Translations under genes and position numbers: made by a program | Shown here: positions 25,909 to 34,564 of the stretch, in pieces | Numbering within the stretch: position 1 is the stretch's first letter | How the letters are laid out: each line of letters starts with the position of its first letter | Notes under the pieces: generated by a model | Databases searched by the model: none | What the model was told of the DNA's origin: nothing | What the model saw: only the letters and a program-made list of their open reading frames with translations | Origin: Rhodococcus marinonascens NBRC 14363 | GTDB lineage: Bacteria > Actinomycetota > Actinomycetes > Mycobacteriales > Mycobacteriaceae | Length of the DNA: 64,000 nucleotides | Assembly (NCBI RefSeq): GCF_001894885.1 | Contig: NZ_BCXB01000001.1 | Coordinates: 393,213 to 457,212, forward strand | Reading direction: 5' to 3'

Positions 25909-25935
25909 CGTCACGTTTGGCGGGGCTGCCTCGTC
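25909..25935 (+). promoter_or_regulatory. Candidate ECF41 (SigJ-type) promoter of the CMD gene
   Basis: CGTCACG, a 16-base spacer and CGTC stand 50 bases before the CMD-family gene. The conserved promoter I recall for ECF41 sigma factors is TGTCACA-N16-CGTC; this matches 5 of 7 bases in the -35 part and all of the -10 part with the exact spacing. The matching sigma factor gene is next door. Confidence 0.45.
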
Positions 25936-25984
25936 CTCTGTATAGACGGCGCGCGAAGGGCGCCCGGTAACGATGGAGGACACA

Positions 25985-26581
25985 ATGCCGCGCATTCCTG
26001 CAATGGCCCCGGCTGACGCAGGCCCGTTGGTCAAGGTCGCGTACAAGTACGCCGCCCACAAGTTCGACGAAGTGCCCGAGCCGTTCACCGTGCTCGCACA
26101 TCACCGCAAGCTGTTCGTCGCATCAGCCCGCCACGAGATGGCGGTACAGAAAGCGTCGACCGTGCTCCCTGCAAACGTGCGTGAGATCGCCGTCTACCGT
26201 GTGGCCTGGACGATCGGTTGCTCGTGGTGCGTGGACTTCGGCACGATGCTGCAACGCTTCGACGGACTGGACGTCGAGCGGCTCGAGCACATAGGCAACT
26301 ACGCGGACTCGCCCTCATACAGCGAGGACGAACGCGCGGCTATCGCATACGCCGACGCGATGACCGCGACACCCACCGAGGTCACCGATGAACAGGTTGC
26401 AGATCTCGAGCGCCGGTTCGGGCGCGACGGCGTCGTCGAACTTTCCTATCAGATCGGTATCGAGAACATGCGGGCCCGGATGTACTCGGCCCTTGGCATC
26501 ACCGAGCAGGGATTCGGCACCGATTCGTGCCGGGTACCTTGGGCGGACGACGGGGTCACGAAGGGGCGTCCGGGAGCCTGA
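25985..26581 (+). CDS. Carboxymuconolactone decarboxylase/AhpD-like protein
   Basis: 198 residues from ATG 25985, which follows GGAGGA. The all-helical AhpD fold is indicated by the redox pair CSWC (Cys79, Cys82) in YRVAWTIGCSWCVDFG, with the proton-relay region upstream. AhpD-like proteins reduce peroxide-system partners or act as disulfide-based antioxidants; the true decarboxylases lack CxxC, so a redox role is favoured. It converges on the sigJ-like sigma factor gene with a 26-base overlap of the 3' ends, the classic neighbour pairing of ECF41 sigma factors. Confidence 0.85.
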   Translation: MPRIPAMAPADAGPLVKVAYKYAAHKFDEVPEPFTVLAHHRKLFVASARHEMAVQKASTVLPANVREIAVYRVAWTIGCSWCVDFGTMLQRFDGLDVERLEHIGNYADSPSYSEDERAAIAYADAMTATPTEVTDEQVADLERRFGRDGVVELSYQIGIENMRARMYSALGITEQGFGTDSCRVPWADDGVTKGRPGA

Positions 26582-27476
26582 TTCCGCCGAACTTATCCGG
26601 ATTGGCAATGTCGTAGGCGGCGTAGACGACACCGTCCCTGACGGTGAACCCACCCACTCGTGGGGGCGAGCTGCGGTGGGTTCCGTCGCCGGTGATTCCG
26701 GCATTGAACACGCCGAGTTGCCCATTCACCAGGACGGGATGGATCGCGGTGAACGCTTCCGGCCCGTAGCGACGGGCGAGACCGAGGAAGAATCGCGCGA
26801 ACTTGTCTGCACCGCGGATGATATTGATCGCTGTGCTCGTGATGCCGTTGGCGTCGCCGATGACGAGGGCATCTGGGTGCAGCGCAGCGACCACGGCGCC
26901 GAGGTCTCCTCCGGCGAGGGCATCGAGCAGGCGCTGCACGGCGAGGGCATGCTCCTGGTCGGGAACGGCAGGTGCGGTTGCGGCAGCGGCTTTGCGCGCC
27001 CTCGATGCGAGCTGCCGCGCGGCCGGCGTTTCGATGCCGAGGATGCTTGCCACTTCGCCGAAGGGCACCCCGAACCCGTCGTGAAGGACGAATGAGACCC
27101 GCTGCTGCGGAGTGAGCGTGTCGAGCACGATCAGGGCCGCCAGACGGTTGTCTTCGTCCCGGACAACCGATTCCAGCGGATCCGGTTCCTCCGACGGAGA
27201 CAGCGAGGTGACTATCGGTTCCGGAAGCCATTGGCCGACATACTGTTCCCGGCGCACCGCGGCCGAGCGTAGCCGATCGAGACAGATCCTGCCGACCACT
27301 GTGGTGAGCCAGCCGCCGAGGTCGCGGATATTCCCGGCATCCGCACCATGGAGTCGAAGCCACGACTCCTGCACTGCGTCCTCAGCGTCGCTGACACTTC
27401 CTGTCAGCCGATAGGCGACGGAAAGCAGGTGCCGCCGGTGGGCCTCGAACTCGTCTACCAAACCGGCTACGGCCAT
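26556..27476 (-). CDS. sigJ: ECF41-type RNA polymerase sigma factor with SnoaL-like C-terminal domain
   Basis: 306 residues. Sigma region 2 (about 8-75) contains AYRLTGSVSDAEDAVQESWL and region 4 (about 110-165) has LDTLTPQQRVSFVLHDGFGV. Residues about 180-295 form a SnoaL/NTF2-like domain (LLDALAGGDLGAVVAALHPD, PVLVNGQLGVFNAG), which regulates ECF41 factors in cis instead of a separate anti-sigma. The CMD-family gene converging on it is the usual target. M. tuberculosis SigJ has this architecture. The ATG at 27476 is the only reasonable start. Confidence 0.9.
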   Translation of the reverse strand: MAVAGLVDEFEAHRRHLLSVAYRLTGSVSDAEDAVQESWLRLHGADAGNIRDLGGWLTTVVGRICLDRLRSAAVRREQYVGQWLPEPIVTSLSPSEEPDPLESVVRDEDNRLAALIVLDTLTPQQRVSFVLHDGFGVPFGEVASILGIETPAARQLASRARKAAAATAPAVPDQEHALAVQRLLDALAGGDLGAVVAALHPDALVIGDANGITSTAINIIRGADKFARFFLGLARRYGPEAFTAIHPVLVNGQLGVFNAGITGDGTHRSSPPRVGGFTVRDGVVYAAYDIANPDKFGGIRLPDAPS

Positions 27477-27655
27477 GCCGATATCCTAGCTGCGGCCCCG
27501 ACTACCTTCCCGGGGTATGCGAAACGTTTCACCGTGGTGATGGGCGGCCCCAGGGATCAGTTGCGCCTTCGTTTCGGCTCTCCTCGTGTATCTGCCAGCC
27601 CCCCGGCGAGATCTTCCCACGGCCCGCACTGATAATCGCAGGTACATTCGTTCTC

Positions 27656-28642
27656 ATGCGCTTCGGATTGTTCGTTCCTCAAGGTTGGCGTCTGGATCTC
27701 GTCGGAATCGACCCCGCGGATCAGTGGTCGGTGATGCGTGACTTCGCGTTGCGTGCAGACCAGAAGTCGTGGGATTCGCTCTGGGTCTATGACCACTTCC
27801 ACACCGTTCCGGCCCCCACCGAGGAGGCCACGCACGAGGCGTGGACTCTGATGTCCGCTCTTGCGGCAGTGACCTCCCGGGTCCGTCTCGGCCAGATGTG
27901 TACGGCGATGAGCTATCGCAATCCTGCGTACCTCGCGAAGGTCGCCGCCACGACCGATCTGATCTCCGGTGGACGTGTCGAGATGGGGATCGGCGGAGGC
28001 TGGTACGAGCACGAGTGGCGGGCGTACGGGTACGGATTCCCCTCTGCCGGAGAACGTCTCGCCCGGCTCGACGAGGGCGTGCAGATCATGCGCCAGGCAT
28101 GGGCTACGGGAACGGCGACCTTCGAAGGCAAGCACTATCAGGTTGACGGCGCCATCGTCCGTCCACGTCCGCTGCAGGAAGACGGTATTCCCCTCTGGAT
28201 TGCCGGCGGCGGGGAGAAGGTGACGCTGAAGATCGCGGCAAAGTACGCGCAGTACACCAATTTCGACGGAACCCCCGACGTATTCGCGCGCAAATCCGAA
28301 CTCCTGCGCAAGCACTGCGATACCGTCGGTACCGACTTCGACGCGATCGTTCGGTCGGCCAATTACAACGTCGCGATCGGCGCCACCGAGGCCGAGGTCG
28401 AACAACGGTTGAACACGCTGAAGCAGCGCCTCACGCCCTACGTTGGCGCCGACGCTGCGGAGGGCACGCTTGTCGCGTTCCGCGGTTTGCCCGGTGTGGG
28501 AACGCCGGAACAGGTCATCGAGAAACTGTCCGCCGTGAAGGAGAGGGGAATGTCCTACGGCATCTTCTACTTCCCCGAAGCCGCGTACGACACATCGGGC
28601 ATCGAACTGTTCGAGCAGGAAGTCCTGCCGGCGTTGCGATGA
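27656..28642 (+). CDS. LLM-class F420-dependent oxidoreductase
   Basis: 328 residues, TIM barrel of the luciferase-like superfamily. The sequence LRADQKSWDSLWVYDHFHTV, LGQMCTAMSYRNPAYLAK, TDLISGGRVEMGIGGGWYEH and GIPLWIAGGGEKVTLKIAAK are the usual LLM segments. A flavin-monooxygenase partner gene is absent, so hydride transfer with F420, abundant in this order, is more likely. The substrate is unknown. The next gene follows 33 bases later on the same strand. The upstream interval 27477-27655 shows no gene. Confidence 0.85.
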   Translation: MRFGLFVPQGWRLDLVGIDPADQWSVMRDFALRADQKSWDSLWVYDHFHTVPAPTEEATHEAWTLMSALAAVTSRVRLGQMCTAMSYRNPAYLAKVAATTDLISGGRVEMGIGGGWYEHEWRAYGYGFPSAGERLARLDEGVQIMRQAWATGTATFEGKHYQVDGAIVRPRPLQEDGIPLWIAGGGEKVTLKIAAKYAQYTNFDGTPDVFARKSELLRKHCDTVGTDFDAIVRSANYNVAIGATEAEVEQRLNTLKQRLTPYVGADAAEGTLVAFRGLPGVGTPEQVIEKLSAVKERGMSYGIFYFPEAAYDTSGIELFEQEVLPALR

Positions 28643-28675
28643 CCACCGGACCCGGGCGGGCATAGGGTGGCAGGC

Positions 28676-29287
28676 ATGTTCGTCGTCGCCTTGGATTCCG
28701 AGATGGTGCGGCTGAATCCACCGGTTCTCACCGATATCGATGAGATCTGCACGGGGTGCCAGGACCGTTCCATCGCGGAGTGGACGACCCTGCCCGCTCC
28801 GTACATGCGCTCGGACGCCGAGCGGTTCGTCCGGCACACGGCGCCGTCTGGTTGGTCGGATCGCAGTCCCACGTGGACAGTTCGAGAAACAGACGACGGG
28901 CCCGTGGTGGGAATGATCGGCCTCATTGCACGAGACGCCACTGCCGGGGAGATCGGATACTTACTCTCGCCCGCCGTGAGATCACGGGGACTCATGACTG
29001 CTGCGGTGAACCTGGTGTGCGATTTTGCGTTTCGGTCGGACGGAATGGGGATGGAACGGATCGAGTGGTGCGCGTTCGTCGGCAATCGCGCCTCGGCGGC
29101 GGTCGCCCGGCGGGTGGGATTTCGGTTCGAGGGTGTCCAGCGCGCAGGGCTGGTGCAGCGCGGTGTTCGACGCGATGCTTGGATGGCTGGTCTGCTCGCC
29201 GACGATCCGCGGCGGCCCGTCGCCGGCTGGCCCGGTTACGAGCTGATCAACGTAGGATCTCCGGAAGTTCTTCCTCGGACAAGATGA
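28676..29287 (+). CDS. GNAT-family N-acetyltransferase (RimJ/RimL-like)
   Basis: About 203 residues. The fold is indicated by MVRLNPPVLTDIDEI, then the acetyl-CoA region GEIGYLLSPAVRSRGLMTAA, where the usual Q/R-x-x-G-x-G/A loop reads RSRGLM. The late segment ERIEWCAFVGNRASAAVARR followed by VGFRFEGVQR is typical of RimJ-type enzymes that acetylate protein N-termini or small amines. ATG 28676 is preferred over GTG 28667. The 3' end overlaps the convergent DUF3239 gene by 41 bases. Confidence 0.85.
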   Translation: MFVVALDSEMVRLNPPVLTDIDEICTGCQDRSIAEWTTLPAPYMRSDAERFVRHTAPSGWSDRSPTWTVRETDDGPVVGMIGLIARDATAGEIGYLLSPAVRSRGLMTAAVNLVCDFAFRSDGMGMERIEWCAFVGNRASAAVARRVGFRFEGVQRAGLVQRGVRRDAWMAGLLADDPRRPVAGWPGYELINVGSPEVLPRTR

Positions 29288-29915
29288 CTCGCTGATCGGG
29301 GCGGGTCCGGATCTCCTCGGACTCCGCGATCCGGCTCTGCAGGAAGTCCCACTCCACCTGATCGATGGCGTTCACCGCACGCGAGCGCACTGCGGTGTCG
29401 CGGGTGCCCCACGCGATCGGCATCGGGCTGACCGTCTCCCATCTGTCGGCGTCACTGTGGTTGCGGCGGTCGCCCAGCAGCGCGACGGATGGCACCTTGT
29501 CTCCAATGCTCTGTTTCTGACCGGCACGAATCGGAATGTTGCGGGTGACCAGCGCGTACGATGGCCCGCCCGTGCCGGGCTTTGCGATGTCGATCAACGA
29601 CAGCAGCGTCATCGCGCGCGGATGGATCTCCGCCACGAGAGCCGGAACGAGTGGACTCTTTGCGTACAGGTCCTCGATGCTCCCGACCTTCTTCGGCACC
29701 CATAGCGCTACCCACACCGAGGCGAGGGCTGCGATCGCGGCGAAGACGCCGAGGGCGATCGACCAGAGCTGGCCCAGCAGGATCAGAACGACTGCGGTTG
29801 CTGCGAGCAGAAAACCCAAGATGATCGCAGACACCTGCAGGCGTCGCATGTCGGCGAGCGTCTGGTTGACAGACTTCGCGTAGGCCCGGTCGACGGTGAA
29901 CTCGAAATGTCGCAC
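29247..29915 (-). CDS. DUF3239-family membrane protein
   Basis: 222 residues. Two membrane helices are seen at about 29-49 (VSAIILGFLLAATAVVLILL) and 52-72 (SIALGVFAAIAALASVWVAL), followed by a soluble cytosolic domain with PKKVGSIEDLYAKSPLVPAL and RDTAVRSRAVNAIDQVEW. This matches the DUF3239 proteins of Corynebacteriales as I recall them; their function is unknown. It is convergent with the acetyltransferase gene and downstream of the xpb helicase, separated by the tandem repeat at 29949-30017. Confidence 0.7.
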   Translation of the reverse strand: MRHFEFTVDRAYAKSVNQTLADMRRLQVSAIILGFLLAATAVVLILLGQLWSIALGVFAAIAALASVWVALWVPKKVGSIEDLYAKSPLVPALVAEIHPRAMTLLSLIDIAKPGTGGPSYALVTRNIPIRAGQKQSIGDKVPSVALLGDRRNHSDADRWETVSPMPIAWGTRDTAVRSRAVNAIDQVEWDFLQSRIAESEEIRTRPDQRVILSEEELPEILR

Positions 29916-29948
29916 GGGCTCAGCTTAGGGCCCCACGTTTGGCGCTAT

Positions 29949-30017
29949 CGGGTTGCCCGATGTTTGGACCGGGTTACCCCATGGTTGGACCTGTCGGGTT
30001 ACCCGATGGTTGGACCT
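29949..30017. repeat. Three imperfect tandem copies of the xpb 3' end
   Basis: Units at 29949-29970, 29971-29992 and 29995-30017 share the core GGGTTACCCGATGGTTGGAC (copies differ at 1-3 positions). The last unit is the end of the xpb coding region (Gly-Pro-Thr-Ile-Gly-stop on the minus strand); the others lie beyond its stop codon. Confidence 0.8.
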
Positions 30018-31678
30018 AGCAGGTCGTCGGCGTCGGTGATCCGGTAGGCGTAACCCTGCTCCGCAAGGAAGCGCTGCCGGTGGGCGGCGTATTCGGCGTC
30101 GAGGGTGTCGCGTGCCACCACCGAGTAGAAGTGGGCCTGGCCGCCGTCTTGCTTGGGTCGCAGCAGTCGGCCGAGCCGCTGAGCCTCCTCTTGTCGCGAA
30201 CCGAACGTCCCCGAAACCTGGACGGCGACGGATGCTTCCGGGAGATCGATCGAGAAGTTGGCGACCTTGCTGACCACGAGGATCCCGATCTCGCCCGCGC
30301 GGAACTTGTCGAACAGTTCCTCCCGGTCCTTGTTCTTGGTGGAGCCCTTGATGACCGGGGCGTCGAGGGCCTCGCCCAACTCGTCGAGTTGATCGAGATA
30401 CGCGCCGATGACCAGCGTCGGTGCGTCGGTGTGCCGCGCCAGGATCGACTTCACCACCGCGGTCTTGGTGTGCGCGGTGGAACAGAGTTTGTAACGTTCG
30501 TCGGGTTCGGCGACCGCGTACGACATGCGTTCGGCGTCCGTAAGAGTCACCCGCACCTCGACACAGTCGGCAGGGGCGATCCACCCCTGTGCCTCGATGT
30601 CCTTCCACGGGGCGTCGTACCGCTTGGGCCCGATCAGGGAGAACACGTCGCCCTCGCGACCGTCTTCGCGTACCAGAGTGGCGGTGAGGCCGAGGCGTCG
30701 ACGCGATTGCAGGTCAGCGGTCATCCGGAACACCGGTGCGGGAAGGAGATGGACCTCGTCGTAGATCACCAGTCCCCAATCGCGGGAATCGAACAGTTCG
30801 AGGTGCTTATATTCGCCCTTAGTGCGTCGGGTGATCACCTGATACGTGGCGATCGTGACCGGACGGATCTCCTTGCGCTCGCCCGAGTATTCACCGATCT
30901 CCTCCTCGGTGAGCGAGGTGCGCGCGATCAACTCGCGCTTCCACTGCCGTCCCGCGACGGTGTTGGTCACCAGAATCAGGGTGGTGGCCTTCGCTCTCGC
31001 CATCGCCGCCGCGCCGACCATCGTCTTGCCTGCGCCGCACGGGAGAACGACGACGCCGGAACCACCGGCCCAGAATGAGTCCACGGCCATCGTCTGGTAG
31101 TCGCGCAAGTGCCAGTGACCGTCTGCGGACCCCGGTGAGGTGCCATCGAAGTCGAGGTCGATGGGATGGGCCTCGCCGTCGACGTATCCGGCGAGGTCCT
31201 CGGCAGGCCAGCCGACCTTGAGCAGCAACTGCTTGAGGCGCCCGCGCTCGCTGGGGTGCACCATGATGGTGTCGTCATCGACGCGCTCACCTAGCATTGG
31301 CGCGATCTTCTTGTGTCGGGTGACCTCGGTGAGGACGGCGCGGTCGAGGCTGACGAGGGTCAACCCATAGGCAGGGCTCTTCACCAGTTGCAGGCGACCG
31401 TAGCGGGCCATTGTGTCGACGATGTCGACCAGCAACGGCTGAGGGACCGCGTATCGGGAGTAGTTGACCAGCGCGTCGACCACCTGCTCGGCGTCGTGAC
31501 CGGCGGCCCGTGCATTCCACAATGCAAGGGGAGTGATCCGGTAGGTGTGCACGTGTTCGGGCGCGCGTTCGAGTTCCGCGAACGGCGCGATCGCCTGGCG
31601 GGCGTCGTTCGCGCGTTCGTGATCGACCTCCAACAGCAGGGTCTTGTCGGACTGGACGATCAACGGTCCGTCGGTCAC
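29999..31678 (-). CDS. xpb: XPB/Rad25-type DNA repair helicase
   Basis: 559 residues; superfamily 2, 3'-to-5' DNA helicase of the ERCC3 family found in archaea, eukaryotes and actinobacteria. Walker A is PCGAGKT (213-219), Walker B DEVH (307-310), SATs LTATLVRED, and motif VI QRLGRLLRPK near the C-terminus. The N-terminal PLIVQSDKTLLLEVDHE and YRITPLALWNARAAGHDAEQ match M. tuberculosis Rv0861c nearly word for word from memory. GTG 31678 follows a perfect GAGGAGG; an upstream in-frame start adds only unrelated residues. The helicase-partner gene lies just upstream on the same strand. The 3' end carries a stop-codon-spanning repeat. Confidence 0.95.
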   Translation of the reverse strand: MTDGPLIVQSDKTLLLEVDHERANDARQAIAPFAELERAPEHVHTYRITPLALWNARAAGHDAEQVVDALVNYSRYAVPQPLLVDIVDTMARYGRLQLVKSPAYGLTLVSLDRAVLTEVTRHKKIAPMLGERVDDDTIMVHPSERGRLKQLLLKVGWPAEDLAGYVDGEAHPIDLDFDGTSPGSADGHWHLRDYQTMAVDSFWAGGSGVVVLPCGAGKTMVGAAAMARAKATTLILVTNTVAGRQWKRELIARTSLTEEEIGEYSGERKEIRPVTIATYQVITRRTKGEYKHLELFDSRDWGLVIYDEVHLLPAPVFRMTADLQSRRRLGLTATLVREDGREGDVFSLIGPKRYDAPWKDIEAQGWIAPADCVEVRVTLTDAERMSYAVAEPDERYKLCSTAHTKTAVVKSILARHTDAPTLVIGAYLDQLDELGEALDAPVIKGSTKNKDREELFDKFRAGEIGILVVSKVANFSIDLPEASVAVQVSGTFGSRQEEAQRLGRLLRPKQDGGQAHFYSVVARDTLDAEYAAHRQRFLAEQGYAYRITDADDLLGPTIG

Positions 31679-31793
31679 AGAAGCCTCCTCGTATACGGTC
31701 CCAGATGCGGTCAGCCTGTCCATTGTCCTGATATGTGCGCCGCGGCGCCACGCCGCTTACCGCCCGCTGCGCCGGGTACCGACATATTTCGGG

Positions 31794-34112
31794 TCAGTCG
31801 ACCCTCGCGACGGACGTGATGCGATGGAGGGTGAACCGCCGAAGGCTGCCGCTCGCAGGGTCGAACGCGTCGAGTTGGCCGCCACCGACGGCCACGGGAT
31901 CGACGACGCGGTGGGACGCGACGCCCTGCGCATCGACGTAGCCGATGGCGATGCTGGCCCGCTCGCGCGCGGCGGCGGCGAGCAGTGCGACGGTCGCCGC
32001 GCTGCCGGCCCTTGAACCGTCGGAGCGGATGCGGCCGGAGCCCTGGGTCGATGCGGCGAGATCGCCCGCCCGGATAGTCCGTACCACTGCGGCGAGTTGG
32101 GCATCGGTGGGGACGGCCGGTGTTCGGTTGGCCGTGGCCTTGCGGCGGGTCAGCACACGCGCACCGCGCGCTCGTAGGTCGACGAGCGCGCCGGACGAAT
32201 CTTCACCGGCAGGAGCGAAGCCTGCTCTGCGTAGTTCGCTGAGTACCGCACGCAGTGGCGCCTGCGAGACCGCCACGGTCGGTGCCAACGCTCGCAGTGC
32301 CAGGGAAGCGGCCACCGGCGACGCAAGGACCTCCGCGAGTAGTGCGGGGTCCTCGCAGCGCACGAACGACGACGCGACACCGGCGCGCAATCGCCCGTGC
32401 CGTCTTGCAACATCGTCGATCAGGTACGACAGCGACTGCGGGACGGGAGTGCGTGATCGCGTGGAGAACAGGCGGTGGAGTTCTGCTGCCGTCATCCCGA
32501 CGTCGAGTGCACGCCGGACGCTGGCCTCGCTGATCCGGTACATCGATGCCGCGCCCGCCGACTCGATGTCCGCAACCAGTGTGATCTGCTCGAGCAGGTC
32601 GGGAGTGAGCGGGCCCGGGGCGACCACGGTCAGGTCGGCCTGCACGAGCACGTGGTCGACAGGCTCGGGAAGGGACGAGTGCATCTCGGCCTCGGCGTCG
32701 CCGCCGTGCAACAGAGCCCGGCCTGATGAACTGAGGGCCCCGCGGGCGACAAGCCCGAGCGTGGCAGCCTCTTCGAGGGTGCGTTCCACCGCGTGGACCC
32801 GAAGTCGGGTGCCCCAGCGGGGACGACGCCAGGCCAGTAGCCGGCTGACCTCTGCGGGCCCCGCCGCCTGTCCGCTGTCGAACTCAGCCAACAGTCCCAG
32901 TATCGCCTGCCGGTCGCGGGGTGCGGACGGCGCCCGCACCTCCTCGGAAAGTGCGGCGACAGGCTTGTCGTTGGCATCCCGCATGCCGATCAACCACGCC
33001 ATGCGGGGTAACGCCAGCCACGCTTCGGCGAGCGTGTGCCACCGCCGGGCCACTGGCGCGTGCAGCCAGTTGTCGACGGCCGCGGTCGGGGCCCAGTAAC
33101 TCTCTCCGCCGCCCGCCGCTGGTACGTGGTCGGGGATGCCGTGGGCGATCAGCCCTGCGGCCGAGAGTAGTTCCGCGAGGAGGCTCAGCCGGTTCTCGTC
33201 GATGCCCGTCGTCTTGGATATGCGCCGGAGTTCACGGACCCCGAGGCCGCCCGCTCGCAACGCGGGCGCCGGGGCCTCGCCGAGGGCATTGATCACGTCC
33301 TCGCAGTGGCGAACCAGTTCGAGTGCCTCGCCTGCTGCAGCGGCATTGACGTCGGCTGGTTTGTGCTTGCGTCCCGCCACCTTCGGCGGGGTGAGCGATG
33401 TGACATCGAAGACGGCCTCCCCACGTAGCACTTGCCGCACTTGGTGGTGCAGTTCGACGGTTTCCTCGTCGATCCGGCGCAGCAACCCCGCGGCGAGGAG
33501 TCGTTGGACAGGTCGGTCCGCCGGCGTTCCAGGGGCGGCGTCTCGGGTGCGCCCGATCGAACTAGACTTCGACAGTGTCTCGAGTATGTCGCGCTCGACG
33601 GTGTGCAACTCAGCAAGCGCGGCGGTGATCCCGGGTTCGTCGAGTGCCGCGGTGGGTTCTGCGCCGTGCCCGATGCGCCACGGGATGGTAGACGCCACGG
33701 CGGGGACGATGCGGAGGGTGGTCTTGTCGCCCCAGACGAGTGCCAGCGACCGCAGGGCCTCCAGGGTGGCGTCGACAGTCTTCTTCGACGCCCGAGACCC
33801 CACCGCTTCCTGCAGGTTGGCCCGTGACACCACGTACTCGTCGGCCTGCTCGAGGGCGAGGAGTTCGAGGATGCCGAAGTCCAGAGCGGTGAGGCCGTCT
33901 GCCGCGCGCGCCAACGAGGCCCGCTGTTCGGCACGTCCGGCGAGGACGGCGACGGTTGCAGGTGGCGGTACCGCCAGGTCGGGGCGCTTGCGTAGTAGGT
34001 CCGTCAGTTCGGCGTCGCTGAACGCGGCCAACCACTCCGCGAAGCTGGCGACGCCACGCGGAGTGTCAGCGGCGACAGGAGTGCTCGCGGAAGTGTCGTC
34101 GGTGTCGGTCAT
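31794..34112 (-). CDS. XPB-partner protein (Rv0862c-like; helicase C-terminal-like and WYL-like domains)
   Basis: 772 residues. The N-terminus (about 20-130) has SFAEWLAAFSDAELTDLLRK, and a winged-helix region follows. The central part (about 420-620) resembles the XPB/Ssl2 N-terminal domain (helicase_C_3; LVQADLTVVAPGPLTPDLLE, then YRISEASVRRALDVGMTAAE). The last 70 residues read like a WYL domain (IGYVDAQGVASHRVVDPVAV, FDPASGSLRRFTLHRITSV). It sits directly before xpb on the same strand, as in M. tuberculosis, implying a joint DNA-repair role. There are no helicase ATPase motifs. The fusion of XPB-like and WYL-like parts suggests recognition of nucleic acid. Confidence 0.85.
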   Translation of the reverse strand: MTDTDDTSASTPVAADTPRGVASFAEWLAAFSDAELTDLLRKRPDLAVPPPATVAVLAGRAEQRASLARAADGLTALDFGILELLALEQADEYVVSRANLQEAVGSRASKKTVDATLEALRSLALVWGDKTTLRIVPAVASTIPWRIGHGAEPTAALDEPGITAALAELHTVERDILETLSKSSSIGRTRDAAPGTPADRPVQRLLAAGLLRRIDEETVELHHQVRQVLRGEAVFDVTSLTPPKVAGRKHKPADVNAAAAGEALELVRHCEDVINALGEAPAPALRAGGLGVRELRRISKTTGIDENRLSLLAELLSAAGLIAHGIPDHVPAAGGGESYWAPTAAVDNWLHAPVARRWHTLAEAWLALPRMAWLIGMRDANDKPVAALSEEVRAPSAPRDRQAILGLLAEFDSGQAAGPAEVSRLLAWRRPRWGTRLRVHAVERTLEEAATLGLVARGALSSSGRALLHGGDAEAEMHSSLPEPVDHVLVQADLTVVAPGPLTPDLLEQITLVADIESAGAASMYRISEASVRRALDVGMTAAELHRLFSTRSRTPVPQSLSYLIDDVARRHGRLRAGVASSFVRCEDPALLAEVLASPVAASLALRALAPTVAVSQAPLRAVLSELRRAGFAPAGEDSSGALVDLRARGARVLTRRKATANRTPAVPTDAQLAAVVRTIRAGDLAASTQGSGRIRSDGSRAGSAATVALLAAAARERASIAIGYVDAQGVASHRVVDPVAVGGGQLDAFDPASGSLRRFTLHRITSVARVD

Positions 34113-34244
34113 CGACTATCAGATTAGTTCTCCCAGGGCGCCATCCTCCGACCTGGGCAGAAAACATGCTGCTCCGGGCACGCTGAGGGCCTATTGAAGA
34201 GACCTGGGCTGTACGCCGCCGCGCGCTCCTGTCAAAATGACTCC

Positions 34245-34433
34245 GTGGCTAACAATTCGAAGCAGCAGTACGTGGATCCAGGGTGGCCCGAAACCGCCGA
34301 CGGAGATCAGGCCGTGACCGAACTGTCATCGACCCGCGCGGGCGGGCTGTCTCCGTTCGGTGAGGACACCGAGTTCCCGTTGCCGGCGGACTCACTGCCG
34401 TACGCACACCCGTACACGGTGATCAACCGCTGA
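34245..34433 (+). CDS. Small conserved protein (Rv0863-like)
   Basis: 62 residues from GTG 34245 ([19 protein letters not shown]), ending [11 protein letters not shown]. No ribosome-binding site precedes the GTG, but CAAAAT (34232-34237) lies 7 bases before it, so a leaderless mRNA is likely. An upstream ATG in the same frame adds 17 unrelated residues. The gene occupies the same place between the helicase partner and rpf as Rv0863 of M. tuberculosis. Function unknown; divergent from the helicase-partner gene. Confidence 0.65.
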   Translation: MANNSKQQYVDPGWPETADGDQAVTELSSTRAGGLSPFGEDTEFPLPADSLPYAHPYTVINR

Positions 34434-34452
34434 ACTAGCAGCAGACGAATGA

Positions 34453-34475
34453 CCCTGCACGGGATCGGTGCAGGG
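34453..34475. terminator. Bidirectional terminator between the Rv0863-like gene and rpf copy 1
   Basis: CCCTGCAC and GTGCAGGG form an 8-bp stem with a 7-nt loop between two converging genes. The same CCCTGCAC core recurs in the much stronger terminator of rpf copy 2 at 35971-36015, showing that the terminator was duplicated along with the gene. The remaining bases of 34434-34564 hold no gene. Confidence 0.65.
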
Positions 34476-34564
34476 CCACTCTGCTGTTACGGCGTGCCCC
34501 CCATGATGAGCGGTGTTGTCCCGGAAGCAGCGGTGACAAGTCCGATGCGCATTGTTGCGGGGGA

